Part shown: piece by piece, positions 53,336 to 64,000 of the stretch
Position numbering within the stretch: the first letter of the stretch is position 1
How the letters are laid out: each line of letters opens with the position of its first letter
Source: Oscheius onirici
Lineage: Eukaryota > Nematoda > Chromadorea > Rhabditida > Rhabditidae
Length of the DNA: 64,000 nucleotides
Assembly: GCA_932521025.1 (NCBI GenBank)
Contig: OW051472.1
Coordinates: 8,308,001-8,372,000 of the forward strand
Direction: 5' to 3'
Notes under the pieces: generated by a model
Told to the model about the DNA's origin: nothing
Database searches by the model: none
The model's input: only the letters and a program-made list of their open reading frames with translations
Position numbers and translations under genes: made by a program

Positions 53336-55363
53336 CTAAATACCCGTCTTCCTCTTCTTTGGCTTCTTCGTCGCCTTAGCTAGAGCCTTCTCAAGAGTCA
53401 CTATTTTCTCGTTCAGTGAATTGATGATTTCCTGGAGGGCAATGTTCGAGGCACTTTCGTCTCCTTTGAATTGCTGTAGCAGTTCACCGGCAGTTGGACG
53501 TTTGGACGGATCGACCTCCGTCATTGACAAAATTACAGGCGCCTTGAAATGAGTATTTTTTTCAATTTATGCTTAAAAAATTTACAATCGATGGCCATTT
53601 ACTCTCCAGATATTCCGTCACCTTCCGTTCCGCCCGTAATTTCTCGATATTTCTCAGTCGTTCCATCGACGTAGAGAAGACATTATAAGCCTCGTAGAGA
53701 ACAATTCCAGCAGAATAAATGTCGACGGCCGAACAGTAATCGGACGATTGTAGCTGTTCCGGAGCGGCGTAAGTCGTCGTACCGACGCCTATTGAATGTA
53801 CCGACGTGAGACGAGTTCGCCTACAATTTTTCCTTATTTTTAGAGAGAGAGAAAAAAGAGTTACGGTTTCGGTTTTCCGGGCGTTACAAAGATTTGCGGT
53901 TCGTCGTCTTCCGTGTCATTCTTGTGTTCAATCGAATCACCACAGGCAAGTCCGAAATCTCCCAGCAAAATCCGACAACTTCTGCCGTCCGGCTTCAGAA
54001 AGATGTTAGCTGGCTAAATGACTATTTTTTTTAGAAATATAAGAAAAAACCTTGATATCCCTGTGAATTATATGAATTTTGTTGCCATGAATGTATTGAA
54101 GGGCGGAGAAAAGCTGAATACACAACGATCTATTGAATTCGCCATCAATGACCGGAAAGTCTGAAAGTTTTTTTCTCGCAATGTAAATAGAAAAAAGCTC
54201 ACTCGTCAATTTCGCATTGTGATTCCGTTTGCGGAAATGTTCTTCGAGCGTCGTTGTACAGAGCTCCATTTGAATGTAGAGGGTCAGAGACGTTGGCTAG
54301 AATTGTTCAACATTGGAAGCTAAAAAAAACGAGCAGTACCTGTCCTACGAGAATGTTGGGAGGAGAGATCTTCCGCTGAATTTGTCTGTCGACCGTCGGT
54401 GGAGTGGACTCGACGGAAATCGTGCTGCTTTCAGCCGATTCGGGAAAATCACTGTCTCCTTCGGACGAATCTCCTCCATTCCAAAACTTTCCGGCCATCG
54501 GGAAAGACTCGTCTTCCAGTGAGGCGAAAGAACATCTAAATTGAGTTTGAGAACGTTTAAAAAGTATCTTACGCATCAGAATCCGAAGAAAATTTTCGAA
54601 GATTCGGCGTTTCAGGAACTTCAATCATCGGCTGTTCCTGCTCATTCGATTTCAAGTTCCGTATTTCTTCTTCATCAGTTCTAAAGTCAAGATTATGCTC
54701 AGAAAACAAAGAAGGACCAACATTTCCTGAATCTTAATCGGGCTAAAAGGCGGCCGGAACTTTTTGCCAGAAAATGAAGTAAGCGGAGATGTGCAGACTT
54801 CTTCGCCGACCCATCCACAATGGTATCTGATTATATTCGGATGGTTCAGACTGGCCAGCAGCTGGATCTCCTCCTTGATTTTGCCGGTAACATCATTGTC
54901 GTTTTTCTTTAGTCGGATCTTCTTTACGGCGTAGAAGGCGTTGTCTAGTCTCGATTTCACCTCAAATTTCATTATTTGGAACACGATACTTAAAAATAGA
55001 GTACCTTGAAAACTTTGCCAAAGCCTCCTTCTCCTATTTCCTCGATTTCTTCAAAATCACTCTCGTAGCGATTACTCCCCGTTAACGGATTGTGTAGTTT
55101 GAGATCGAGCGTCGGTGGTGGAGTGACCTTCTCGTGAATGGTCTTGAGGCAATTGTTAAGCGTTTTCATAAAGTTCTGACGACCATCGACAAAGAAGACT
55201 TGCGGAACCGCCTTCAGGTGACGGAGAGCGGCATAAAACTCTGAAAATATCGTATTTCTTCTACTTTTAATTATTTTTGTACGATATGACTATCTTTACC
55301 ACACTGAAACGTACTGATTTTGAATGCTTTGAGGGAATCCCCAGTGAGCCTCAAACATCCCAT
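53336..55363 (-). CDS. HRI-like eIF2alpha kinase (EIF2AK1 type)
   Basis: A protein kinase phosphorylating eIF2alpha under stress is indicated by its architecture. The model starts MGCLRLTGDSLKAFKISTF at 55363; about 85 residues lead to RYESDFEEIEEIGEGGFGKV (glycine loop), YAVKKIRLK (catalytic Lys), SLNHPNIIRYHCGWVG, then an acidic kinase insert of over 100 residues (EDESFPMAGKFWNGGDSSEG) before SLTLYIQMELCTTTLEEHF. The C lobe has IHIIHRDIKPANIFLKPDG, LLGDFGLACGDS, GTTTYAAPEQLQSSDY, SAVDIYSAGIVLYE and DPSKRPTAGELLQQF, followed by a C-terminal coiled coil (LQEIINSLNEKIVTLEKALA). The insert is shared by eIF2alpha kinases; absence of transmembrane, RWD and HisRS parts and the C-terminal coiled coil point to HRI over PERK or GCN2. 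It lies 64 bp downstream of the small protein gene. Confidence 0.85.
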
Positions 55364-55426
55364 TGCAGATTGTCAGAGCTGCTGCTGAGAGCGACGCGCC
55401 CGCTCTGCCCAGTGTGAATTGATCAA

Positions 55427-55969
55427 TCATATGGTTTGGCCCGAAAACGGCACTGAATCTTGAGCGCGTGATTTACATCAGCTTTCATTTCTCTCTTTAA
55501 TCCGAAAAACAACTAACCAGCCAATTCGCTTCCATACTCCCGTGGATCCTTGTCGCAAGATATGAAAATTGGAAAAATTTGAATGGCTCCAGGTGGAGAG
55601 AAATTGTGCTGATTGGAAGTAGGCTCCGGATGATCTGGTGCAGCTAGCTGAATGGTCGATTCTGAAAATTGTTTTTTTCGGTTTAGCGATATAGGCGAGA
55701 TAAAAAACCACGGCCGAAGAATGTGCTCAAACAAGTGCTTATGGTTATAATATCGCCTTTTGCACCATTAAAATAGCTTACTTGGTCTAAAACGATGCTT
55801 GATTGGAGGGTGTTTGACATACTTTTGCACGGCACTTTGGAAGGCTTCCGAGTTAGGCATCGGATGAATATTAGAGATCTAAAATGTGGTTTGAAAACCT
55901 AAAAATTCAGAGATATTGAAGTAGAAATGAGACAACGCAAACGAAGAATGGCAATACAAAGATATTCAT
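55427..55969 (-). CDS. Small predicted secreted protein between ALR and HRI
   Basis: The model starts MNIFVLPFFVC at 55969, a short hydrophobic signal-like N-terminus, and splices to ISNIHPMPNSEAFQSAVQKY, HPPIKHRFRPKSTIQLAAPD, SPPGAIQIFPIFISCDKDPR and SELAVPFSGQTI, about 105 residues. Introns of 46-110 bp have GT-AG ends and keep phase. No family is recognised. A GTTTTTAG acceptor at about 55986 lies only about 15 bp after the ALR stop, so the gene looks like an internal operon member. The first exon is the weakest part; N-terminal targeting could also be mitochondrial. Confidence 0.5.
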
Positions 55970-56001
55970 TTGTAAAATCAGCAGCCTAAAAACTTTGAAA
56001 G

Positions 56002-56976
56002 CTAAAAATCACAAGAACCGTCTTTCCAGCCATCTTTCCACCGTTCGAATATTTTGGAGCAGTCAAAAGCCGGTTTTCCCATCTTCTCATTCACCTAAAC
56101 AGACTATATTTAGGGGCAAACAGGCTTAAAAACAACCTTATTATGAAGTCGACACATCCAGTCCGCAAATTCGAACCGTGATTCCAACTTGGGCGGCTCA
56201 GCAACCAGATCTTTTTGTAAATCTTTTGCGCAAAAGTCGCAGGGATATGTCTAAACTTTAGGTTGTATTCCTTTACAAAATTGAAGAAAACCTTGCTCAA
56301 TCCAGTTAAAAAGTTCTTCGCCGTCGATTTCTGTTCTTCCGTCGGTTTTTCGGGGTAATAAACACTCATAGTATGAAGCAGATTCCATGTAGAGCGGCCT
56401 AAATTCATATGAATTGGAGGCAGTTATGCACGAAATACCTAGTTGGTCCTTATCCACCGGACAATCGCATCGATGAGTCACTTCCACTTGTACAGTAGGC
56501 TTATCCTTGCTCTCAGAAGGTGATGTTGACGGTGATGCTACAAACTAAGGTTTTTTTGTATAGTCTGATCAGCGGCTACTGACAAAACTACTCTTTTAAA
56601 AGGTTCTTTCATAGGACAAACTGAAAATTGAACGTGCAAACGTTCGAACTCAACCAAGTACATAGCCAACAATTTGAAAGTAAAAATTCGACTGAGTGTC
56701 CAACGTTCTAAAAATAAAGGTACGCTTTTTCTCACCAGCCGGTCAACGGACTGTAAGAGACTGAGGATGAGAAACTGCCGCGTGGGTCAGACCTGCTGGT
56801 CTAGAACATTCGCGAATGTCCTAGAACAGCTGATTACAGGCCTTCTGAATATGACAAAACTTACTTGATGCAGCCTTTTTCTTCGCCAATTCTTTGCCCA
56901 TTTTCATCATGTCCTCGACGGAAACACACGCCCGACAAGGTTTCCCGTCTTCCCCATATCCGTCGAATCTATCCAT
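56002..56976 (-). CDS. GFER: ALR/ERV1-type FAD-linked sulfhydryl oxidase
   Basis: ALR (Erv1, GFER) reoxidises Mia40/CHCHD4 in the mitochondrial intermembrane space. [20 protein letters not shown] carries the N-terminal shuttle CxxC (CRAC). After a longer intron come [39 protein letters not shown], the active-site [27 protein letters not shown] (FAD-binding Cys and His-Asn) and [20 protein letters not shown] ending DGSCDF. All redox cysteines and the WKDG tail are intact. Start ATG at 56976 is in a good context; stop at 56002. The next gene downstream begins 33 bp after the stop. Confidence 0.92.
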
Positions 56977-57236
56977 TCTGAACGTTGTTTTACCTTGTTT
57001 TCTCGTGAAGAGGTAGAGAAGTGACACAGAAGACAGCGATAAGAAAAGAAAACTCGAAGAAAATTAGATTTTTATGCGAACAAAATAAGAATATGTAAAA
57101 GGTTGCAGAGCCCGTTGATGAAATACTCGCTAAGGAAAAGATGGTTACATAGAGAAACTCATAATGTAAGTGTGAAAACAAGGAAACGTAAAATAAAAAA
57201 GACAATTTTTACAACAGAAGAAAGAAAATGGCGAAA

Positions 57237-58462
57237 TCAGTGAGGGCGGGAACGTCCCGGACGAATTGCATCATCGCCGGAGACTGAACCGCTCTTGGTC
57301 TTCAGCTCGGGGCTGCAGCGGGGAGAACGAAGCAGATCCTGAAAAAAAAACATTTCTTGAATCTTTCCAATAAGGTTTACGCTATAAATGACAGTAAATT
57401 AGAAGTAAACTTACTTGTATGTGCTGGACGAGAAGCTCAATGGCGACGAGGTTTTCGCCTCCCCTCGGAATGATAACATCGGCATATTTTTTGGTCGGCT
57501 GGCAGAATTCTTCAAAAGCCGGCTTTACCTGTAAACAGCCACATTCATTTCCGGTAGATAAGGGTTGGACGAAAGTAGATGTGGTGTAATTTCGAACATT
57601 TTCGCAAATCTTATCTGGTGAAATAGTACAAACCTTAGAAGTGTAGGTGCTGAGAACAATAGAAAGAGGACGCTTTCGTTCGACGGTATCTCGACGAACG
57701 CGACGAGCAAGACGAATATCAGCATCGGCGTCGACAAAGAGCTTCATAGAAAACTTGCTGCGCAACTTTTCGTCGTAAAATATCAGAATTCCTTCAACGA
57801 TGATAACGTCAGCCGGCTCAACATAAATGACTCCGTTTCTGAAAACTGTTTCACTGAAAAAATTAATAGAAAAATGCAACCTGTTGTTTTCAACAAAGTC
57901 GTATTTCGGGATATTCACGGCATTTCCCTTCTCTAATGCGTCCAAAGCTTCGATGAGCAGATCGAAATCGAAAGCAGCTAAAAACGAGCTGTTATAGCTG
58001 CTGGCCATAGCTGCCTACTTGGATGGTCGAAATCGTACTCTCCGTCGGCAACACGCTTCAAATCTTCAGGCGTCATTTCGCGATAGAATGATTCGAGATG
58101 GATGGTGATAACCTGTAATGACAGCCGTTCGAACGTGAAGAAAAATAACCGACGCGTTTCTGATTGGCCGAAGTGTCGAGTCGTTCCATGATCTTCTCCG
58201 TTACGAGCGACTGAAAATACTTGTTTGTACTGAACTCATTTTCGTTGCAATCGTCCCAAACTATTGTAACCGACTAAACTTCACAGCTGTTTTTAGCTGC
58301 AGTTTTCAGAAAAACTTGTGAGGAAAAGTTGCCGATTTTGATCTTGACCAAAAATTCAAAAGGACGTTCGTTGCACGAAAAACAAACAAGGCCCACCTTG
58401 CCGGACGCTGTTCCGCCAGCGACGCCGATGATGAACGGGAGAGCAGTCTTGCCCTTTCCCAT
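57237..58462 (-). CDS. Uridine-cytidine kinase
   Basis: It phosphorylates uridine and cytidine in pyrimidine salvage. The start is placed at MGKGKTALPFIIGVAGGTAS (58462), where a GTTGCAG acceptor lies just upstream; GGTASGK is the P loop. Other landmarks are KIMERLDTSANQKRV, TIHLESFYREMTPEDL, GEYDFDHP, VNIPKYDFVENN, PADVIIVEGILIFYDEKLRS, MKLFVDADADIRLARRVRRD, VKPAFEEFCQPTKKYADVII and PRGGENLVAIELLVQHIQ. The C-terminal tail (DLLRSPRCSPELKTKSGSVS) is variable. Where most UCKs have QDSFY, this one has HLESFY, replacing the catalytic Asp by Glu. The upstream region also has an in-frame ATG (MFRRVAAD). Six or so exons. Confidence 0.92.
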
Positions 58463-58747
58463 GTCAGCTGCAACACGTCTGAACATACTTTTGTCAGACA
58501 GTCGGTGGACCACAGACGGCCGCTGGCGAGATTACACACGTACCAGCCCCGCCCCCACCGTTACAGCGAACGGTTCTTTACATTGGTCTCTCCACAAAAA
58601 GTCTGGTCGAAAGGAATTTTGGACTCCGCCTTACTACCGCATTCGCCTGCAGTAGATACTTCAAGCAGACAAAACTGGATTATGTGAAGACGAAGAACGG
58701 AACAATGAAAATTTACTCATTGCAATAACAAAGAGAATCAACAACAT

Positions 58748-59530
58748 CTAAGCAGTTTCGGAAGGCATGGTTTTGATGATATCTGAAATTCAGATTGTAA
58801 ATAACAGAGATGGCTAATAGACGAACCGGAATCTCCAGCATCAGTAACGGCCAGTGTACAGACTCGGAAGAGTTTACCGCAGGCAGTTCCGAGCTCAATG
58901 TTGTTTCCATTGTAGTGGTGAACACCAGTTTTGGCCAGCATGGCGTAGTATTCGATCTCGGACTTTCTGAAAATGAATATTTTGTTGAGTAACAAATGGT
59001 AGGACATCGTTCCGTATCAATTAAAACGAACGAAGAGCAGTTGCTAGGAAAATAGGCATGAATATGGATGTGAAATTGAGATCTCGGATCACCAACTTTG
59101 ATTAAAAATTAGCGGAACATCTTTGCAGTTTTTCAATTTCGGCATAATCAGAAGATTACAAAACAGCAGAAACACGTACCTCAAAGAAGGAACGTTGTTA
59201 GCGAGAAGAACGAGCTTGGCCTTTCCGTTTCTGAGCGTCTTCAGAGTTTCCTTGTATCCCAAGACGTATTTGCCGGTCTTCATGACCATGGACAGACGAG
59301 AGTTGATGTTCTCGGCATTCTTCTTGACCTAAAAATTACGAATTAGATTATTTGTATAGAAATATGAATAAAAGTTAAGTTTACCGATCTGGGATCCGGA
59401 GCGAAGGAAGTACAACTATTACTTCCTTCTCAATTAGTTAACAGACTCCGGATTTTACCCCTTCTCAGTCTGCACTACTAACTCCAGAAGTAATACTAAC
59501 CTGAGCGGCTTTCTTGGTAGCGGGAGCCAT
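58748..59530 (-). CDS. rpl-30: Ribosomal protein eL30
   Basis: A 60S ribosomal subunit protein binding 25S/28S rRNA. Exons: [10 protein letters not shown] (59530-59502), then [20 protein letters not shown] to [13 protein letters not shown] (about 59327-59191), then [20 protein letters not shown] with [20 protein letters not shown], and a last short exon ending [10 protein letters not shown]. Length of about 112 residues and wording match eL30. The first intron contains a small hairpin (59396-59458). Introns of ribosomal protein genes often host snoRNAs, but no convincing C/D or H/ACA boxes were found. Confidence 0.95.
59396..59458. repeat. Small hairpin in rpl-30 intron 1
   Basis: TCCGGAGCGAAGGAAGTA and TACTTCCTTC … CTCCGGA form a two-part stem: GAAGGAAGTA pairs with TACTTCCTTC over a short loop, and TCCGGAG pairs with CTCCGGA outside. 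It could be a structured element in the pre-mRNA or a tiny repeat relic. Confidence 0.45.
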
Positions 59531-60472
59531 TTCTTCCTTTTGTTATACCTGAAAACAAAATATTGCACAGCCGACAAGACGAAAAGAACAAAAAGCGTGA
59601 AGAAAACAGGAAATTTGACGATTTTAGGCCGAGTTCGTTCTTCTCCTCCCGTTTTGAGGCACAGTATTTGTGGTCGTTATGGGACCCAGTCATAGCGGCA
59701 ACTACAAACGCTCACTGTTTTTTTTAGTGCATAAGTTTACCAGCAAGAATACCATTCTGCAAGATCTGCAAAACACAAGACTATAGATACATCCTTCCAG
59801 CAAATTTGCAATTGTTATTCGGCAAGAGGCCTCTAACAATTTGATATGCACTGTGCATACAATCTCGAAAGAAAAAGCAGGCCACATAAAGTCTTTTTTC
59901 ACTTTTGAATGAAAAACTACGAAAGATTGTCCGTTCTGTTGGTTTTAGCAGCGACTAAACCGGGGAAAAATGACGTTTGATTTGGCTCCGGAGAACAATA
60001 CAAATCGGCTTAGGTGGACGGGGATTTCCTGTGGCAATATAAGAAAAAACCGGAGTGGGTTGCTGCTAGAGATAAGCAAAAATTGCGAGAAAAAAGTTGG
60101 CCATAGAACTTGGAAAATGCATGCAAAAAACTCCTACATTTATTTACGCATTCGGGCATTTTTGGCCAAACGCTTTGAACACTCAGTTTGAAAAATTCTT
60201 GGTTTCTTTTATGGAAGATTTGTTTTATCGAGAGAAAAAGAGGAAAAAAAATCTCCGATCTGCCGAAATTCGTGAGACTTTAAATTTTGCTTTTCATTTT
60301 CCTTCCCGTGAAAAATGGAAATTGGGCTGGCTGCCAGTTTGCCAAACTGATTTTATCCTGTTTTTTGTGTTCCTTTTCTGATTTTTTTCTACTTGCTGTT
60401 TCTGATGTTTCTTGCTATCTCCTTGCTGTTTCTGATGTTTTTTTAGATCACCACGTTTTTAGAAAAGCCAAC
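59531..60472. other. Divergent promoter region of rpl-30 and gamma-tubulin
   Basis: The two genes point away from each other. Just before the gamma-tubulin start the phrase CTTGCTGTTTCTGATGTTT occurs twice (60392 and 60423), the second followed by TTTTTAG, another TTTTTAG at 60460 and the start codon. No exon is supported. Confidence 0.5.
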
Positions 60473-62059
60473 ATGTCCGGCGAAATGCTGAGTGTCCACG
60501 TCGGACAGTGTGGTAATCAGCTTGGACAGAGTTTCTGGAAGCAGATATGCGCAGAGCACGGCATTGATGGGTAAGTGTTTCCTGTTGTTTCTCACGTTAC
60601 CTGTAATTCAGAAATGGGCATTTGACTTGTCCCGAGAAACCCGCCGAAGACAACAAACAAGCATTTTTCTACCAGGCTGATGACGATCACTACATTCCGC
60701 GAGCCGTACTGGTCGATCTCGAGCCCAGAGTCATAAACGGCATGATGAATGATCCGGATTTGGGCAATCTTTTCAACGAGGACAATCTGTACATTTCGGA
60801 GCATGGCGGCGGTGCTGGAAACAATTGGGCCGATGGATACAGCCAGGGAAAGTGAGCTCTTCCGTTTATGTTGTTTCAAATGTTTGCTGTTCAGTAAAAT
60901 CTTCACTGAGATTCTCGACAAAATTGAGCGCGAAGCCGAAAACTGCGACCGAATGGAAGGCTTTCAATTCACGCATTCTGTCAGTGGAGGAACTGGCTCC
61001 GGACTGGGATCTGTCATTCTTGAAAAACTTAGAGACAGGTAGTTGTTTCTAGTGGTCCTTCAGACTGCAAACTATAGATATCCGAAAAAGCTGATTCAAA
61101 CCTATTCGGTCTTTGCCAATCAGGGAGGAGATGACACGTCCAGTGATGTTGTTGTCGCTCCATACAACTCTGTCCTCACACTGGAGAGACTCATTGATTT
61201 CGCGGGTACTTTTTGAGACTTCCTTTCTATTAATTGATTTTTATATGACGTCGTGGTTCTCGATAATGCGGCTCTTCATCGTCTAGCCGCCGGAAAATTC
61301 AAGACGCAGAAGCCGACTTTCGAGCACATCAACTCGCTCGTCACGCGAATCATGTCCACTTCGACGGCAATGATCAGATTCCGGTCGCCTCTGATCCCGT
61401 CGTTAGCAGCTCTAAATCTCTCTCCATACCCTCCAATGCGCTTCATCCAAGCAGGTGAGACTATCTTTGCTTCTTAGCACAATATGTTCTTGCATAGGTT
61501 TCTCTCCGGTAGTAGATCCCAACCAGGCTTTCAATAAGAAGACGACAGTCCAAGATGTTATACGGTTTCTTCTCAAGCCGACATCGATGATGGTCTCGAC
61601 GGCTCGTTCCACGAATTCAGATCATTGTATGCTGGGAGGAGTGATTCTGCTCCAAGGAACTTACGATCATGCCGACCTACAAAACATCTATTTGGACAGC
61701 GAGTCTCCCTACAACTGCGTCCAACGCCCCAAATGGGATATCCTCAATCCACTTTCAATTCTCGAAGCTCCATCGTCACCGTACATCAAATCTCCATACA
61801 AGGTTCGAGTCTTTCATGTCTCCCGTTTCAATACAAAATCCAGGTATCTGGTCTCATGCTCAACAACAACACGTCAATTCGGCCCCTTCTACAGCAGATT
61901 CTCAAGCAGTACCAGACCTTCAGGAAGAGGAATGCCTATGTGAACAAATTCGAAAGCCAAGAAGGATTCTCGTTGAGCATGATGGACGCCTCGGCCGAAC
62001 GAGTCCAAGAAGTCGTCCAGATGTATCAAGAAGCCGAGACGGATAGTTTCCTCTCCTAA
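60473..62059 (+). CDS. tbg-1: Gamma-tubulin
   Basis: Gamma-tubulin nucleates microtubules at centrosomes. The start [20 protein letters not shown] follows CGTTTTTAG by about ten bases. Landmarks in order are [49 protein letters not shown] (gamma-specific), [18 protein letters not shown] (GTP loop), [86 protein letters not shown] and [20 protein letters not shown]. Length of about 440-450 residues is as expected. The [22 protein letters not shown] and VSGLMxxNxTS segments separate it from beta- and alpha-tubulin. Short introns throughout. Confidence 0.95.
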
Positions 62060-62357
62060 CTCATTTAATTTCCGGTTATACATTACATATCTGTATTTTT
62101 CCTTCCTCCCCTATTCATCGGCTGGATCTCGATGTTTTTCCCCAATAAGTAAATTTTTGTATCACTTCTTCGTTGGGGAAATAATCGGGGTAACTTTTCA
62201 AAACAAATTCCCGAAGGGAAAGCACTCGGAATGCACTAACTGATCCAGGCGGCAAGGAAGAAAACATTCGAACTTAGGCTGTCTTGTCCGCCTTGCAAGG
62301 TCTAGAGATGTAATCAGAACGCGTAGCCCGACGCTTTCACCTGCCTGCCAGTCGGTC

Positions 62358-64000
62358 ATGGAGGCGGTCTTGGCCAGACTGGGCCAACTTTCGAGGGTCC
62401 TTCTTTGTCATCAGAATCGACTGTCGCCTTCCCCGTTCAAGCTCACTCTTCTCTTATTTGTCTGGGTCTTACCATATCTCCTAGTTAGTTTGCTCTTTTT
62501 TTCTTTTTTTTTGCTTTCAATTTCAGTTTACAAACTATTTGGAAAGGTCCCTACTTCCATTGAGATTTCTCTGTTACACGCAGTCGGATCTCCTTTCCGA
62601 TGGACCACTCAGTGACGATCTTCATACATGTACTTTTTGCCGATTCTCCAATTTCAATTTCCTCTAGGTCTGACAAAGTTCTTCCCTAATCAGAGTCCTG
62701 ACCCCAACTGTCAGCTAGATGTTGCTCCCAAAGTACTTCTTCGTCCCGACTTGCCAGACAATCCACAACGAATTCTAGTGATCAGGACAGCTCCTCAAGC
62801 TATGGAGTATCGGAACTTTATTCGAGAGACATGGAAGCAGTCGGTAAGTTCAGAGAGCCTTGTCTAAAAAAATGCGCCTTTTCGGTTCCTTCTCACTTCA
62901 GAATAGAATAGAATATTCATTTTGCCATAGGCAAAACATTGTTACAATGTACAAACGGGGAATAGCAGAGGGTACCAATTCAACTTTAGGGATCAAAATA
63001 GTTTAAAAACACTCGGGCTGTGTCTATAACCGGAACGTATAATAGCCAAACTGCTGAAAAATGAGCAAAGTCTAACTGAAAGATTCAATTAACCAATAGT
63101 TAGCTTACATCTCATATTCACCACTTCCTGACGTTTTGCAAACTTGTAGATCAAATCAAGGGCTACAAATTTACAGCGCATCGGAATGCTCGAAAAGGCC
63201 GCCTTCAGGCTCAAAATGACATCTTTTAGAGTTCTTACGACATTCATCTGTTTATAACTTTTATCTAAACTATCAAAAAGCTATGATATCTGTGACTGGC
63301 TCTGTGTTTGTTTGTCCATGGCCACGAGAATCATCGTAGCAAGTCAAGAGGATTAGATAGCATTTTACTTTTGAACTTGGAGTGGGGGGACTTTGGCTTC
63401 TACTGTGTCAGAGGGAAGTAGAAAGCTTTAGAAAACGGTAAAGAGGAAGTAGAAAAGTTTGGTGCTACGACGCCGCCAGGCGACGAAGTCGTCTGGTATA
63501 TTTTTTTATTTATATATTTTTAGGTTGATCCATACGCGCCAGTAGTCTTCGTCTGTGCCACTAGAGAATCGACCAGTGTTGTTTCTGAAGCCGAAGAGTA
63601 TAAAGGTTTGTACTTCTGTTATGTTAGACATATAGACTCTCCAGACATTCTCCAGTTCGAATTTGGTGATTCCTATCACAACCTCTCTTGGAAAATGATG
63701 GCAATTTACAATTTTGTTCTGGATGAACTGCCCACAGCCAAAGAGATTATAGTAATCAATGATGACACCATAGTCAATTCGACAGCTCTCCAACAGGTTC
63801 TTTTCCCATTTTCTCTATTCAATACTCAGATCCGCCGAGTTCCGTCAGAGGGACCGTGGATTATCGGGAAGGTTTCCCGCGGATATCCTCGTCTTTTTAT
63901 GCCTTGGCTCACTTGGCATGTTCCTGGAAGCATGTACCCAAATCTATGCTATCCCCGTTTCACACAGGTTCTCTTCTCTTGAGTCCATATACCTCGTTTT
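62358..64000 (+). CDS. GT31 beta-1,3-galactosyltransferase-like enzyme (3' end outside window)
   Basis: A type II Golgi glycosyltransferase. MEAVLARLGQLSRVLLCHQN precedes the signal anchor LTLLLFVWVLPYLL; an intron then joins FTNYLERSLLPLRFLCY. The catalytic part begins RILVIRTAPQAMEYRNFIRE with RETW, then VDPYAPVVFVCATRE, DILQFEFGDSYHNLSWKMMA (family D-F-x-D-S-Y-x-N-L-x-x-K), TAKEIIVINDDTIVN (metal-binding DDx motif), IRRVPSEGPWIIGKVSRGYP and WHVPGSMYPNLCYPRF, which corresponds to the YPPYCSGxGYV region; the rest lies past the edge. A 675 bp intron (about 62848-63523) has no gene. The acceptor sugar is not predictable. Confidence 0.85.

Noticed and set aside
53336..55363. PERK or GCN2 orthologue
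   Set aside because: No lumenal/transmembrane, RWD, pseudokinase or HisRS-like part fits in the available 5' space, though missing distant exons cannot be excluded.
60473..62059. Beta-tubulin
   Set aside because: [20 protein letters not shown] and the VSGLM segment are gamma-tubulin features.
1..64000. CRISPR array, rRNA genes or spliced-leader RNA genes
   Set aside because: No regular direct repeats with spacers, no rRNA-like stretch and no canonical SL1 sequence were found by reading.

Overview
The window is nuclear DNA of a nematode, most likely a rhabditid with trans-splicing. The evidence is dense genes on both strands split by 40-60 bp GT-AG introns, starts that sit just after TTTTCAG or TTTTTAG acceptors, nematode chemoreceptor and MARVEL-type genes, a cab-1/NPDC1 homologue, an rpl-30 gene, a gamma-tubulin gene and tail-to-tail neighbours tens of bases apart. 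The species cannot be named from this sequence. All multi-exon models below were built by eye from reading frames, splice consensus and remembered family motifs; exon edges may be off by a few codons. Left third (1-21 kb), a rearranged zone: a SUV3 mitochondrial RNA helicase (minus, cut by the window edge), an unrecognised nematode gene called gene X here (3.0-4.5 kb), an Ig-domain gene converging on it, a BEL/Pao fragment, a decayed gene X paralogue, a kelch-like protein ending in a CaaX box, and RINT1. Inverted partial copies of SUV3 (16.1-17.0 kb) and gene X (20.1-21.0 kb) lie among a BEL gag fragment, an RTE-type LINE fragment, a broken WW-domain gene and several foldback repeats. The SUV3 copy has lost the helicase core but stays open in frame. 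Middle (21-46 kb): a 280 bp Mutator-like MITE with a 9 bp target duplication, a long gene-poor stretch with a hairpin, cab-1, three tandem spermidine-synthase/methyltransferase-like genes of which the third is broken, a secreted furin-type-site matrix-like protein, a four-helix membrane protein, a vasopressin/oxytocin-receptor-like GPCR (minus), a LINE 3' end, a MARVEL-like protein, a small acidic protein and a serpentine chemoreceptor. A TA-flanked MITE family occurs at 30.9, 38.5 and 44.2 kb, once with a second hairpin element nested inside it. Right third (46-64 kb), conserved and densely packed: two small plus-strand genes with operon-like spacing, an SH2-RasGEF adaptor of the BCAR3/NSP family, about 3.3 kb of intergenic DNA, then on the minus strand an HRI-like eIF2alpha kinase, a small predicted secreted protein, an ALR/GFER sulfhydryl oxidase, uridine-cytidine kinase and ribosomal protein eL30; on the plus strand gamma-tubulin and the 5' part of a GT31 glycosyltransferase. 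The ALR, small protein and HRI genes are separated by only about 30 and 60 bp, which suggests one operon linking a mitochondrial redox-import factor to a stress kinase. No rRNA genes, CRISPR arrays or convincing intact tRNA genes were seen.
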